Origin: Bacteroidales bacterium
Lineage (GTDB): Bacteria > Bacteroidota > Bacteroidia > Bacteroidales > UBA7960
NCBI GenBank assembly: GCA_003557765.1
Contig: PWNO01000022.1
Location: 1 to 7,578 of the forward strand
Length of the DNA: 7,578 nucleotides
Direction: 5' to 3'
The notes below the pieces were generated by a model. It saw only the letters and a list, made by a program, of their open reading frames with translations. It searched no databases and was not told the DNA's origin. Numbering within the stretch: the stretch's first letter is position 1; each line of letters starts with the position of its first letter. The position numbers and the translations under genes were made by a program. This document shows, piece after piece, positions 1 to 6,843 of the stretch.

Positions 1-197
1 ATGGCTACGTCAGGATTGCTATCCACATCCACCTTCCCAACAACCACCTTGTCTTTGTACTCTTCAGCCAGTTCCGATACAATCGGGCCGACCATACGGC
101 AAGGCCCGCACCATTCAGCCCAAAAGTCCAAAACCACAGGCTTGTCAGCTTTTAATACGTGCTCTTCAAAGTTGGAATCAGTGATTTCAAGTGCCAT
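1..197 (-). CDS. trxA: Thioredoxin, N-terminal part (cut by window edge)
   Basis: Thioredoxin is a small cytoplasmic disulfide reductase that passes electrons from thioredoxin reductase to protein disulfides, such as those of ribonucleotide reductase and peroxiredoxins. The 65 visible codons read [15 protein letters not shown], then [15 protein letters not shown]. The WCGPC active site puts the redox cysteines at residues 30 and 33, and the buried Asp of the family is at 24. The strand after the active-site helix ([16 protein letters not shown]) also fits. The cis-proline loop and C-terminal half lie beyond base 1, so completeness cannot be judged. The start is the ATG at 197-195, because it gives the normal short N-terminus. 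It has only a weak AGAAG upstream and no strong Shine-Dalgarno. The gene lies downstream of dnaE on the same strand but has its own promoter-like sequence. The family call is certain; which thioredoxin paralogue it is remains open. Confidence 0.95.
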   Translation of the reverse strand, partial: MALEITDSNFEEHVLKADKPVVLDFWAEWCGPCRMVGPIVSELAEEYKDKVVVGKVDVDSNPDVA

Positions 198-226
198 ACT
201 TCTACGTTTTTTAATTGTATTCAACA

Positions 227-260
227 CAAAGATATAAATTGAATTCGCATGTTGCGCAAA
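227..260 (-). promoter_or_regulatory. Candidate Bacteroidota-type promoter of trxA
   Basis: Read on the minus strand, TTTG (260-257) is followed after 22 bases by TATCTTTG (234-227). The second element fits the Bacteroidota -7 consensus TAnnTTTG exactly, and TTTG fits the -33 element at a plausible distance. The predicted transcript would begin near 220, leaving a leader of about 20-25 bases before the trxA ATG. The palindrome TTGCGCAA (252-259) covers most of the -33 element. Based on consensus matching only. Confidence 0.6.
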
Positions 261-377
261 CGCCCGGGCATTTTGCAAAATATAACATTACATTAATTCG
301 CGCACGGCTCCCTTTTTTGACACCTTTATACCCAATAAAGTTTCAACACGAAAGGGCAATAGTGCGGCTGCAGGAAA

Positions 378-443
378 GATCACCTGTTCAGCGCTGTTGA
401 ACCATATCAAAAGGGCAGCCAGCCAGAAATTGTGCAGGTGATC
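378..443. repeat. 66-bp inverted-repeat element after dnaE
   Basis: GATCACCTG (378-386) and CAGGTGATC (435-443) are perfect 9-bp inverted repeats around a 48-base interior. The outer arm ends 3 bases from the dnaE stop codon. The interior holds a second stem, GTTCA (386-390) with TGAAC (398-402), which shares base 386 with the outer arm. In the dnaE transcript this could fold as a 3'-end structure. Only a short TTT follows the arm, so it is not a textbook intrinsic terminator. It may protect the mRNA end, help termination, or be a protein-binding palindrome. Confidence 0.5.
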
Positions 444-446
444 ACA

Positions 447-3400
447 TTAGTTTAAACGAAATTTTACTTCATAATGTTTTAAGAACTCCTGCAAGAAGCC
501 TATGGGCTCCACTTTAACCGTTCGTGACAACATTTCAATGGAATGATGATCCACTGGATCGATAAGGTAGATCTTCAGCCGTGATTTCCCCTTATGTTTT
601 ACAGCTGTTCGCTTCATCCGATTAATCAGATGCTGGTCAATATCGGCAACCGGGAGATGAAGTACAAGGTCAGCAGGGTCTTGCTCTGCCATTTCGCTAA
701 GCAATGTCATGCTTTTGATTTTTATATCGAGCTGGCCAAGATTCTTTCGGTTTGGCTGAATCCGTGCTTTCACAAACACTGTGTTTTGGGGCTCCAGGAA
801 ATGCTTTACCTTGAGATAGTCTTCTGCAAAAAGGAAGATCTGATGCGACTCGGAATAATCCTCGATCTGTATGGTACCATATGGGTTTCCGTTTTTGGCA
901 TATTTATGTGCAGCAGCCGTGATGATCCCCGCAAAGGTAATTTCCTTGTTCTTCAGCGCATGCAAGTTTTTCAGGTCCCCTACCCGGTGGCTGCAAAAGC
1001 TCCGGATGTGGATCTTATAATTGTCGAGGGGGTGTCCTGAAATATACATACCTGTGACATCCTTTTCCTGTTTCAGCATTTCCAGTTTACTCCAGGGTTC
1101 ACATTTAGGCAACTCCGGATCAGGAAAATAGACTTCGTTTGTTTCTTCAAAAAGATTCATCTGCGAAGTGTTTTCTCTTTGCTGTACGTTATGGGTATGC
1201 CGAATGATCTTGTCCAGAAAAATGCTGGCACCGTTGTCTTCCGAATGAAAAAACTGCGCGCGATGCACGCCTTCAAAGCGATCAAAGGCTCCTGCCCGGG
1301 CAAGGGATTCAAAAACACGTTTGTTCACATTCCGCAGGTTTACTCTTTTTGCAAAATCAAATATGTTTTTATACGGGCCATTGCTTTCCCTTTCTGATAC
1401 GATGCTTTCTACGGCCCCCTCTCCTACGCCCTTGATGGCACCGAGGCCAAAACGGATCTGACCCATGTCGTTAACCACAAAATTGAAAGTACTTTCATTG
1501 ATGTCGGGACCAAGTACCGGTATTTTCTGGCGTTGGCATTCCTCCATGATGAAGGTGATCTTCTTGATGTCGCTGAAATTGTGAGTCAGCACAGCAGCCA
1601 TGTATTCGCCGGTATAATTTGCCTTAAGATAGCCTGTACGATATGCCACGACAGAGTAGGCTGCTGAATGTGAACGGTTAAAGCCATATTCAGCAAAGCG
1701 CGCCATCACATTGAATATCTTTTCGGCATGAACTTTATCCACACCTTTTTTTGTGGCCCCCTCGATAAAAAACACCTTCTGGCGCTCCATTTCCTCGACC
1801 TTCTTTTTTCCCATGGCTCGGCGGAGAATGTCTGCATTGGCCAGCGTAAATCCTGCCATGATCTGTGCAGCTTGCATGATCTGCTCCTGATAGACCATGA
1901 TGCCAAAGGTCGGCTTCAGGATGTCTTCCAGCCACGGATGAGGGTATTCCACATTTTGCTGCCCGTGCTTACGCTTAATAAACATCGGGATAAAATCCAT
2001 AGGGCCCGGTCGATACAGGGCATTCATGGCAATTAGATCTTCTATGTTGGTAGGTTTTAACTCTTTAAGGTATTCACGCATGCCCTGTGACTCAAACTGG
2101 AAGGTACCAATGGTATCTCCCCGTTGATAAAGCTCGTAAGTTTTTTCGTCGTCCAGCGGAATATTTTCCAGGTCAATTTTGGAATCATAGCGTTTTTCAA
2201 TATTCCTGGCGGCCTCTTTCATGATGGACAATGTTTTCAGCCCCAGGAAGTCCATTTTCAGCATGCCTACCGACTCCACATATGATCCATCATACTGTGT
2301 AACAGGCAGTTCAGTGTCTTTCTGGGTGCTAAGCGGCAGACAATCAATCAGGTCATCGGGGCCGATGATGACCCCGCAGGCGTGCACACCAGTCTGCCGG
2401 GTGGATCCCTCAAGGCTTCTGGCATAATTCAGGGTTTCCTGCACAACGGGTGGGGCCTCCTTAAGTGCTTTGGCCAGCTCAGGCACTTCCTTATAAGCGT
2501 TTTTCAGGCTTATCCCCGGCCGGTCCGGCACAAGTTTGGCCAGCTTGTCGGCTTCAGGGAGAGGCAGCTTCAGCACACGGGCAACATCCCTGATGGATGA
2601 ACGAGCGGCCATCGTGCCGAAAGTAACGATCTGCGCCACTTTCTCCCTGCCATATTTTTCAATGACATATTGCAGTACCTTTTCCCTGCCTTCATCATCA
2701 AAATCAATATCAATATCGGGCATAGAGATCCTTTCCGGATTCAGAAAACGCTCAAAAAGCAGGTTATACCTAATGGGGTCAATGGAGGTGATGCCCGTAC
2801 AAAAGGCCACTGCTGAACCTGCTGCACTCCCCCTGCCAGGCCCGACAGCTACATCCATCTCCCTTGCTTTGTTGATAAAGTCCTGTACAATCAGAAAGTA
2901 TCCCGCAAAACCCATGTCTCCAATCACCTTGAGCTCAAAGTCCAGCCTTTCCCTGATCTCATCTGTTATTTCAGGATAGAATTTTTTAGCTCCCTCATAG
3001 CAAAGGTGGCGCAAGTAAGCATCCTCGGTGTCAAATCCTGCAGCCAGGGGAAAAGAAGGGAGCATCACATCCTGTGTAATCTTGTAATCTTCAATTTTAT
3101 TGGTAATCTCGATCGTGCCTTCGATGGTTTCGGGGACGTCCGAAAAGAGAGCCGCCATTTCCGCACGCGTCTTCAGGTATTCTTCACCGGAGTATTTCAT
3201 CCGCGATTCATCTTCCAGGTCGCGGCCTGTTTGCAAGCATACCAGGATATCGTGCGCCCTGGCATCAGCTTTGTTGATAAAATGACAATCGTTCGTGGCA
3301 ATTAGCTTGACCTTGTGTTTTGATGCTAACCGGAGCAGCACCTCATTGACCACTTGCTGCTCTTCCAACCCATGTCGTTGCAGCTCAAGGTAATAGTCAT

Positions 3401-3908
3401 CACCAAAAACCTCCAGGTATTCCAGCAGTACCTTTTCTGCAGCTTCCTCCCCCTTGTTGAGAATGGTTTGTGGGATTTCGCCGCCAATGCATGAAGATGT
3501 GCCTATAAGGCCCTCCCTATGGATGAAGAGCACCTCTTTGTCGATACGTGGAGTATAATAAAAACCTTCAAGATAGCCAATGGAGCAGAGCCGGGATAGA
3601 TTTTTATATCCCTGAAAGTTCTTAGCCAGGAGGATCATGTGGTTGCCACTGCGATCAGATCTGCCTTTTTTTTCGTGGCGGCTGCCTTCCGTTACATACA
3701 TTTCACAACCGATGATAGGCTTGATACCCAGTGCTTTGGCCTGTGTGGTGAATTCCATGACGCCATACATGTTGCCATGGTCTGTAATGGCCAGGGCCTG
3801 CATACCGTCATCAGCGGCTTTTTTCAACAACGGACCGATGGTTGCTGCACCATCAAGAATGGAATATTGGGTATGTACGTGTAAATGAGTAAATTGTTTT
3901 TCAGCCAT
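447..3908 (-). CDS. dnaE: DNA polymerase III subunit alpha
   Basis: DnaE is the catalytic alpha subunit of the replicative DNA polymerase III holoenzyme. At 1153 aa it is full length (the E. coli protein has 1160). The PHP domain spans about residues 6-280 and keeps HLHVH at 8-12, TDHGN at 42-46, GCE ending at Glu69, and NDCHF at 206-210. The palm has GPGRGSAAGS at 356-365 and PDIDIDF at 397-403, giving catalytic Asp400 and Asp402; the third is Asp553 in KMDFLGL. Fingers motifs include RQTGVHA (504-510), YQEQIM (673-678) and FNRSHSAAYS (743-752). A helix-hairpin-helix (GLGAIKGVGEGAV, about 821-833) precedes QMNLF at 916-920, a good beta-clamp-binding motif. An OB fold follows (about 985-1070), then a short C-terminal domain. 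The ATG at 3908 gives the normal N-terminus; no strong Shine-Dalgarno is seen. The upstream TATAAT-like sequence is only a weak promoter candidate. The gene is divergent from rpsP and runs towards trxA. Confidence 0.98.
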   Translation of the reverse strand: MAEKQFTHLHVHTQYSILDGAATIGPLLKKAADDGMQALAITDHGNMYGVMEFTTQAKALGIKPIIGCEMYVTEGSRHEKKGRSDRSGNHMILLAKNFQGYKNLSRLCSIGYLEGFYYTPRIDKEVLFIHREGLIGTSSCIGGEIPQTILNKGEEAAEKVLLEYLEVFGDDYYLELQRHGLEEQQVVNEVLLRLASKHKVKLIATNDCHFINKADARAHDILVCLQTGRDLEDESRMKYSGEEYLKTRAEMAALFSDVPETIEGTIEITNKIEDYKITQDVMLPSFPLAAGFDTEDAYLRHLCYEGAKKFYPEITDEIRERLDFELKVIGDMGFAGYFLIVQDFINKAREMDVAVGPGRGSAAGSAVAFCTGITSIDPIRYNLLFERFLNPERISMPDIDIDFDDEGREKVLQYVIEKYGREKVAQIVTFGTMAARSSIRDVARVLKLPLPEADKLAKLVPDRPGISLKNAYKEVPELAKALKEAPPVVQETLNYARSLEGSTRQTGVHACGVIIGPDDLIDCLPLSTQKDTELPVTQYDGSYVESVGMLKMDFLGLKTLSIMKEAARNIEKRYDSKIDLENIPLDDEKTYELYQRGDTIGTFQFESQGMREYLKELKPTNIEDLIAMNALYRPGPMDFIPMFIKRKHGQQNVEYPHPWLEDILKPTFGIMVYQEQIMQAAQIMAGFTLANADILRRAMGKKKVEEMERQKVFFIEGATKKGVDKVHAEKIFNVMARFAEYGFNRSHSAAYSVVAYRTGYLKANYTGEYMAAVLTHNFSDIKKITFIMEECQRQKIPVLGPDINESTFNFVVNDMGQIRFGLGAIKGVGEGAVESIVSERESNGPYKNIFDFAKRVNLRNVNKRVFESLARAGAFDRFEGVHRAQFFHSEDNGASIFLDKIIRHTHNVQQRENTSQMNLFEETNEVYFPDPELPKCEPWSKLEMLKQEKDVTGMYISGHPLDNYKIHIRSFCSHRVGDLKNLHALKNKEITFAGIITAAAHKYAKNGNPYGTIQIEDYSESHQIFLFAEDYLKVKHFLEPQNTVFVKARIQPNRKNLGQLDIKIKSMTLLSEMAEQDPADLVLHLPVADIDQHLINRMKRTAVKHKGKSRLKIYLIDPVDHHSIEMLSRTVKVEPIGFLQEFLKHYEVKFRLN

Positions 3909-4003
3909 GCCTGTGCGTTTATGTTTTTAAAATTATACAAAAAACGCTTGCCACGAAAGACAAAAATGGGCGCGCAATATTTTTTTAATTCAGAAAAAAA
4001 AAC

Positions 4004-4011
4004 GATATTTG
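4004..4011 (+). promoter_or_regulatory. Candidate -7 element for rpsP-rimM
   Basis: GATATTTG followed by CACC matches the Bacteroidota -7 box TAnnTTTG with one mismatch. It lies 46 bases before the rpsP ATG in the 149-bp region shared with divergent dnaE. No clear TTTG is found at the -33 position; an A/T-rich tract lies there instead. The predicted leader is about 40 bases, A/U-rich and without a Shine-Dalgarno, which suits a highly expressed Bacteroidota ribosomal protein gene. Confidence 0.45.
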
Positions 4012-4057
4012 CACCTTCTTAAAAATCAATATATTCTAAACTTTAACACACATTACA

Positions 4058-4867
4058 ATGCCAACAAGGATCAGACTACAGAGAAAAGGTAAAAAAAGAC
4101 AGCCTTTTTATCATCTGGTAGTAGCGGACGGTCGTGCACCCCGGGACGGAAAATTTATTGAGAGACTTGGCACTTACAACCCCATGACACATCCGGCTAC
4201 CATCACCATTGATTTCGATAGGGCCCTGCATTGGGTACAGGTGGGGGCATCTCCCTCAGACACTGCCCGCAGCATTTTGTCTGTCAAAGGTGTCATGATG
4301 AAACACCACCTGCTTAAGGGTGTGGCCAAAGGTGCGCATACCGAAGAGGAAGCAGAAGAGAAATTCCAAACCTGGTTGAAGGAGAAGGAAGCCAAGATTG
4401 AACAGGCGCGTAAGGATGCAGAACTCACTGAAAAGGAAAAGGTAAAGAAGCGCCTGGACGAAGAACGAAAGATCAATGAAGCCAGGGCTGAGGAGCTGTC
4501 CAAAAAATTAGCCAAAGAGAACCTGAAAGCAGAAGAGGGTGCGGCCGAAGCACAAGAGGAAGCGCCTGCAGCAGACAGCAAGCAGGAAGAAACAGCAGTT
4601 GAAAAACCTGAAGATAAAAAAGAAGAGGTAAAAGCTGAAGAAAAGCAGGAGGAAAAGGCCGAAGAGAAAAAAGAAGAGGTAAAAGCCGAAGAAAAGCCGA
4701 AGGAGAAGGCTGAAGAGAAGAAGGAAGAGGTAAAAGCCGAAGAAAAGCCGAAGGAGAAGGCTGAAGAGAAGAAGGAAGAAAAGGCTGAAGAGAAGTCCGG
4801 GACGAAAGAAGCATCCGGGGATGGTGACAAGAAGGAAGAGGAAAACAAGTCAGACGACAAGGCCTAA
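4058..4867 (+). CDS. rpsP: 30S ribosomal protein S16 with long C-terminal extension
   Basis: S16 binds 16S rRNA in the 5' and central domains and helps 30S assembly. The S16 core fills residues 1 to about 90: [42 protein letters not shown], then an SDTARSIL helix and a basic [12 protein letters not shown]. The normal protein ends near there. Here residues 95-160 form a charged, probably helical or coiled-coil stretch ([19 protein letters not shown] and onward), and 161-269 are low-complexity Glu/Lys/Ala with three 17-residue repeats. S16 tails are common in Bacteroidota, but 269 aa looks long even so; that comparison is from memory. The tail is one open frame with no sign of frameshift. No Shine-Dalgarno precedes the ATG. 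The next gene, rimM, acts in 30S maturation, so the two likely form an operon. Confidence 0.97.
   Translation: MPTRIRLQRKGKKRQPFYHLVVADGRAPRDGKFIERLGTYNPMTHPATITIDFDRALHWVQVGASPSDTARSILSVKGVMMKHHLLKGVAKGAHTEEEAEEKFQTWLKEKEAKIEQARKDAELTEKEKVKKRLDEERKINEARAEELSKKLAKENLKAEEGAAEAQEEAPAADSKQEETAVEKPEDKKEEVKAEEKQEEKAEEKKEEVKAEEKPKEKAEEKKEEVKAEEKPKEKAEEKKEEKAEEKSGTKEASGDGDKKEEENKSDDKA
4616..4768 (+). repeat. Three tandem 51-bp units in the rpsP tail
   Basis: Units at 4616-4666, 4667-4717 and 4718-4768 each encode 17 residues starting [10 protein letters not shown] and ending EKAEE. Units 2 and 3 encode identical peptides and differ at only two third-codon positions (AAA AAA against AAG AAG). Unit 1 is more diverged, with QEE where the others have PKE. 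An incomplete eight-residue copy (KKEEKAEE) follows. The near-identity of units 2 and 3 points to a recent duplication by slippage or recombination. Confidence 0.9.
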
Positions 4868-4911
4868 GCCACTTCCCATACCTATACATAAAACCGGTAC
4901 CTCCCTTTATC

Positions 4912-4982
4912 GATGGTTCAGATTCAGATACCATCCTCCCGGCTGCGAAAACAGATAACCTGAATGGCTCAGCTTCATCTGT
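4912..4982 (+). promoter_or_regulatory. Structured leader between rpsP and rimM
   Basis: Two stem-loops can form in the 138-base spacer. Stem 1 pairs GATGGT (4912-4917) with ACCATC (4930-4935) around a 12-base loop. Stem 2 pairs 4951-4963 with 4969-4982: ACAGAT with ATCTGT, AA with TT, and CTGA with TCAG around the loop ATGGC. That gives 12 base pairs, one C bulge (4976) and one C-C mismatch. Stem 2 ends 11 bases before the rimM AGGAGG. An alternative pairing, TCAGATA (4924-4930) with TATCTGA (4988-4994), would break stem 1 and take in the first base of the Shine-Dalgarno. No U-tract follows either stem, so a terminator is unlikely. Function is inferred from pairing only. Confidence 0.4.
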
Positions 4983-4993
4983 AAATTTATCTG

Positions 4994-4999
4994 AGGAGG
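4994..4999 (+). promoter_or_regulatory. Strong ribosome binding site of rimM
   Basis: AGGAGG lies 6 bases before the rimM ATG, a full anti-Shine-Dalgarno match at good spacing. It fixes the start codon. It contrasts with rpsP, dnaE and the transporter in this window, which have no convincing match, as is usual in Bacteroidota. Confidence 0.75.
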
Positions 5000-5005
5000 C
5001 AACAG

Positions 5006-5533
5006 ATGAAAAAAGAGGACTGCTATTATCTGGGTTACATTATCAAAAACCTGGGCATTGACGGTGGATTGCTTGTTGCCCTGGATACCGATGATATTGA
5101 ACGCTACAACGAACTGGAATCAGTTTTCATTCTTATCGAAGGAAAACTGGTTCCTTTTTTTATAGAAGACATTTCCTTAAGGCCAGCAAAAAAGGAAGCG
5201 GTTATTCTTTTTGAAGACGTGGATACCGTTGATAAGGCCAAACATCTTTGTGGAAGAGAGGTTTTTCTTCCGATTGATCACCTGCCGCCACTGGAAGGTG
5301 AGTCCTTCTATTATTATGAAATAGCCGGATATCAGGCCTACCTGGATACCGGAGAGCATATTGGTGAGATCCTTAAGATCCTGGACTTCCCAGGCAATCC
5401 CGTCTTCAGCATCATGAAGGCTGGCAAGGAGGTGCTGATCCCGGTGGCAGATGAACTTATCACGTCTATAAACCACGAAGCCAGAGAGATTCGTCTTAAT
5501 CCTCCTCCCGGACTGCTCGATCTTTACCAGTAA
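5006..5533 (+). CDS. rimM: Ribosome maturation factor RimM
   Basis: RimM is a cytoplasmic assembly factor that binds the 30S head, notably protein S19, and promotes 16S rRNA processing and late subunit maturation. The 175-aa length is normal. The N-terminal beta-barrel domain (about 4-90) starts with YYLGYIIKNLGIDGGLLVAL, the family's GxIxxxxGxxG pattern, and continues with FFIEDI and a DKAKHLCGREVFLP segment. The C-terminal PRC-barrel domain (about 100-172) has YYYEIAGY, GEILKILDFPGNPVF, EVLIPVADELI and the closing PPGLLDL. The start is set by the strong AGGAGG and by the conserved MKKEDCYYLG opening I recall for Bacteroidota RimM. It follows rpsP after 138 bases. The trmD gene that follows rimM in many proteobacteria is absent here. 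The last 38 bases overlap the convergent transporter gene. Confidence 0.95.
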   Translation: MKKEDCYYLGYIIKNLGIDGGLLVALDTDDIERYNELESVFILIEGKLVPFFIEDISLRPAKKEAVILFEDVDTVDKAKHLCGREVFLPIDHLPPLEGESFYYYEIAGYQAYLDTGEHIGEILKILDFPGNPVFSIMKAGKEVLIPVADELITSINHEAREIRLNPPPGLLDLYQ

Positions 5534-6746
5534 GCTGTACCTTCAGCTCCTCTCCTTCTGAGCGTGCGATGATCACTGCACCGCAGGTATCACTCCAGAT
5601 GTTGACAGATGTACGGAACATATCGAGTATCCGTTCCACGGCCAGAATCAGGCCGATCGCCTCAAGGGGCATTCCCAGCACCGACATGATGATTGTGATG
5701 ACCACCAGTCCGGCCATAGGCACGCCTGCAGCTCCAATAGATGCGAGCAACGCCGTAATGACGACAATGAGCTGCTGAACAATGCTTAACTCCATCCCGA
5801 TAACTTGCGCAATGAACAGCACAGAAACGCATTCGTACAGGGCTGTGCCATCCATATTGATCGTGGCCCCTAGTGGCAGCACAAAGCTGGACGTTTTTTT
5901 AGACACTCCCGCTTGTTTTTCCACGGCCTCCATGGTAAGGGGAAGCGTGGCACTGCTGCTGGAAGTAGTGAACGCCGTTAGCAAGGGTACGCTCATTGCC
6001 CGGAAATGCTTGCGCGGATCGACACCCCCGATAAAACGCATCAGCAAAGGCAGCACAATCAAAGAATGCACCATCAGGGCCAGGATCACCGTGAGCATAT
6101 AAACCCCCATGCTAGAAAAGATCCCTACCAGGTCATCTGCCTGCTCAGCAACGATACCGCTGACAATACCAAATATTCCCAATGGAGCAAACCGGATCAC
6201 AAACATGGTGATGCGCATCATAACCTCAAAAATTGCATTGAAGGTCTTTTCAATGGGTGCCTTGTACTTGTCGTCGAGGCGTGATGCGAAAAAACCGAAC
6301 AGAATAGCAAAGAAAATGATAGAAAGCATATCGGTTTCAGCAATGGCCTGGAACACATTTGTCGGAACGATCTCAAGCAATGTTTGTCCCAGCGTGGAGG
6401 GATCTGCATCAAGTACAAAGTCTTCCTGCAAACGGATGTCAGCGCTATGTCCCGGACGGACAAGATTCACCGCAATGATACCTACCGTTGCTGCAATCAG
6501 GCCGGTGACCATGTAGTACCCGATGGTCTTTGCCCCCATGCGACCAAGGTTTTTGGAGCTCCCAAGATTCAGGACACCGGAAATGATTGAAGAAAGGATC
6601 AGGGGCGCAATGATCATCTGTAAGGCACGCAGAAAAAGATCTCCCATCCAGGTCACATAATGCACGTGATCCCGGAAATAATAACCAAAAATAATGCTGA
6701 ATGCCAATGCAATCAGAATTTGCCAGTGCAGTTTCAATTTTTTCAT
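5496..6746 (-). CDS. Dicarboxylate/amino acid:cation symporter (DAACS, glutamate/aspartate type)
   Basis: This is an inner-membrane secondary transporter of the GltP/DctA/GltPh family, which takes up acidic amino acids or dicarboxylates with Na+ or H+. Counting from the ATG at 6746 (416 aa), the re-entrant loop HP1 has TTSSSSATLP at 260-269. TM7 has the NMDGT cation motif at 297-301, and HP2 holds the ASIGAAGVP region around 335-343. TM8 reads ERILDMFRTSVNIWSD, giving Asp375, Arg378, Thr379, Asn382 and Asp386. By alignment with GltPh from memory, the Arg matches the residue that binds the substrate side-chain carboxylate, so glutamate or aspartate is the best guess and neutral amino acids are unlikely. 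The frame can extend to a TTG at 6752, but the ATG giving MKKLKLHWQI is preferred. No Shine-Dalgarno is visible. The 3' end overlaps rimM by 38 bases, and an octamer repeat array abuts its 5' end. Confidence 0.93.
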   Translation of the reverse strand: MKKLKLHWQILIALAFSIIFGYYFRDHVHYVTWMGDLFLRALQMIIAPLILSSIISGVLNLGSSKNLGRMGAKTIGYYMVTGLIAATVGIIAVNLVRPGHSADIRLQEDFVLDADPSTLGQTLLEIVPTNVFQAIAETDMLSIIFFAILFGFFASRLDDKYKAPIEKTFNAIFEVMMRITMFVIRFAPLGIFGIVSGIVAEQADDLVGIFSSMGVYMLTVILALMVHSLIVLPLLMRFIGGVDPRKHFRAMSVPLLTAFTTSSSSATLPLTMEAVEKQAGVSKKTSSFVLPLGATINMDGTALYECVSVLFIAQVIGMELSIVQQLIVVITALLASIGAAGVPMAGLVVITIIMSVLGMPLEAIGLILAVERILDMFRTSVNIWSDTCGAVIIARSEGEELKVQLTGKDRAVREED

Positions 6747-6747
6747 A

Positions 6748-6793
6748 GTCAAAAAACGTCTAAAGGTCTAAATTTCAAAAAGTCAAAAGGTCC
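6748..6793. repeat. Degenerate GTCnAAAn octamer array
   Basis: Four units at exact 8-base spacing: GTCTAAAG (6758-6765), GTCTAAAT (6766-6773), TTCAAAAA (6774-6781) and GTCAAAAG (6782-6789), then GTCC. An earlier GTCAAAAAAC starts at 6748, directly beside the transporter start codon. On the transporter strand this reads as repeated CTTTWGAC. I recall similar short GTC/AAA word arrays in intergenic DNA of other Bacteroidota, but cannot check this. Confidence 0.7.
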
Positions 6794-6843
6794 CTGCTCA
6801 CCACTTTATCTTTACAGTCCAGGTAATGTGGCTATAAGGCCTT

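Noticed and set aside
594..3888. Several open frames of 60-150 codons opposite or out of frame with dnaE
   Set aside because: All lie inside a continuous, motif-complete dnaE and show no recognisable protein features.
3911..3950. TATAAT-like sequence on the minus strand upstream of dnaE
   Set aside because: It has no matching -35 element at normal spacing, and the nearest Bacteroidota-type TTTG is about 25 bases away. It is too weak to list as a promoter.
4174..4860. A 228-codon minus-strand open frame, rich in Ser, Phe and Ala, opposite rpsP
   Set aside because: It is the complement of the Glu/Lys/Ala repeat coding sequence, where GAA/AAG codons read as TTC/CTT. It has no family resemblance, and the plus strand is clearly S16.
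4473..4934. A 153-codon minus-strand frame over the rpsP tail and spacer
   Set aside because: Same low-complexity shadow effect, giving Leu/Pro/Ser-rich sequence with no domain.
4964..4984. Six-codon ATG-to-TAA frame (MAQLHL) starting in the loop of the second stem before rimM
   Set aside because: No Shine-Dalgarno, no run of regulatory codons, and a frame this short is expected by chance. It deserves attention only if ribosome profiling shows initiation there.
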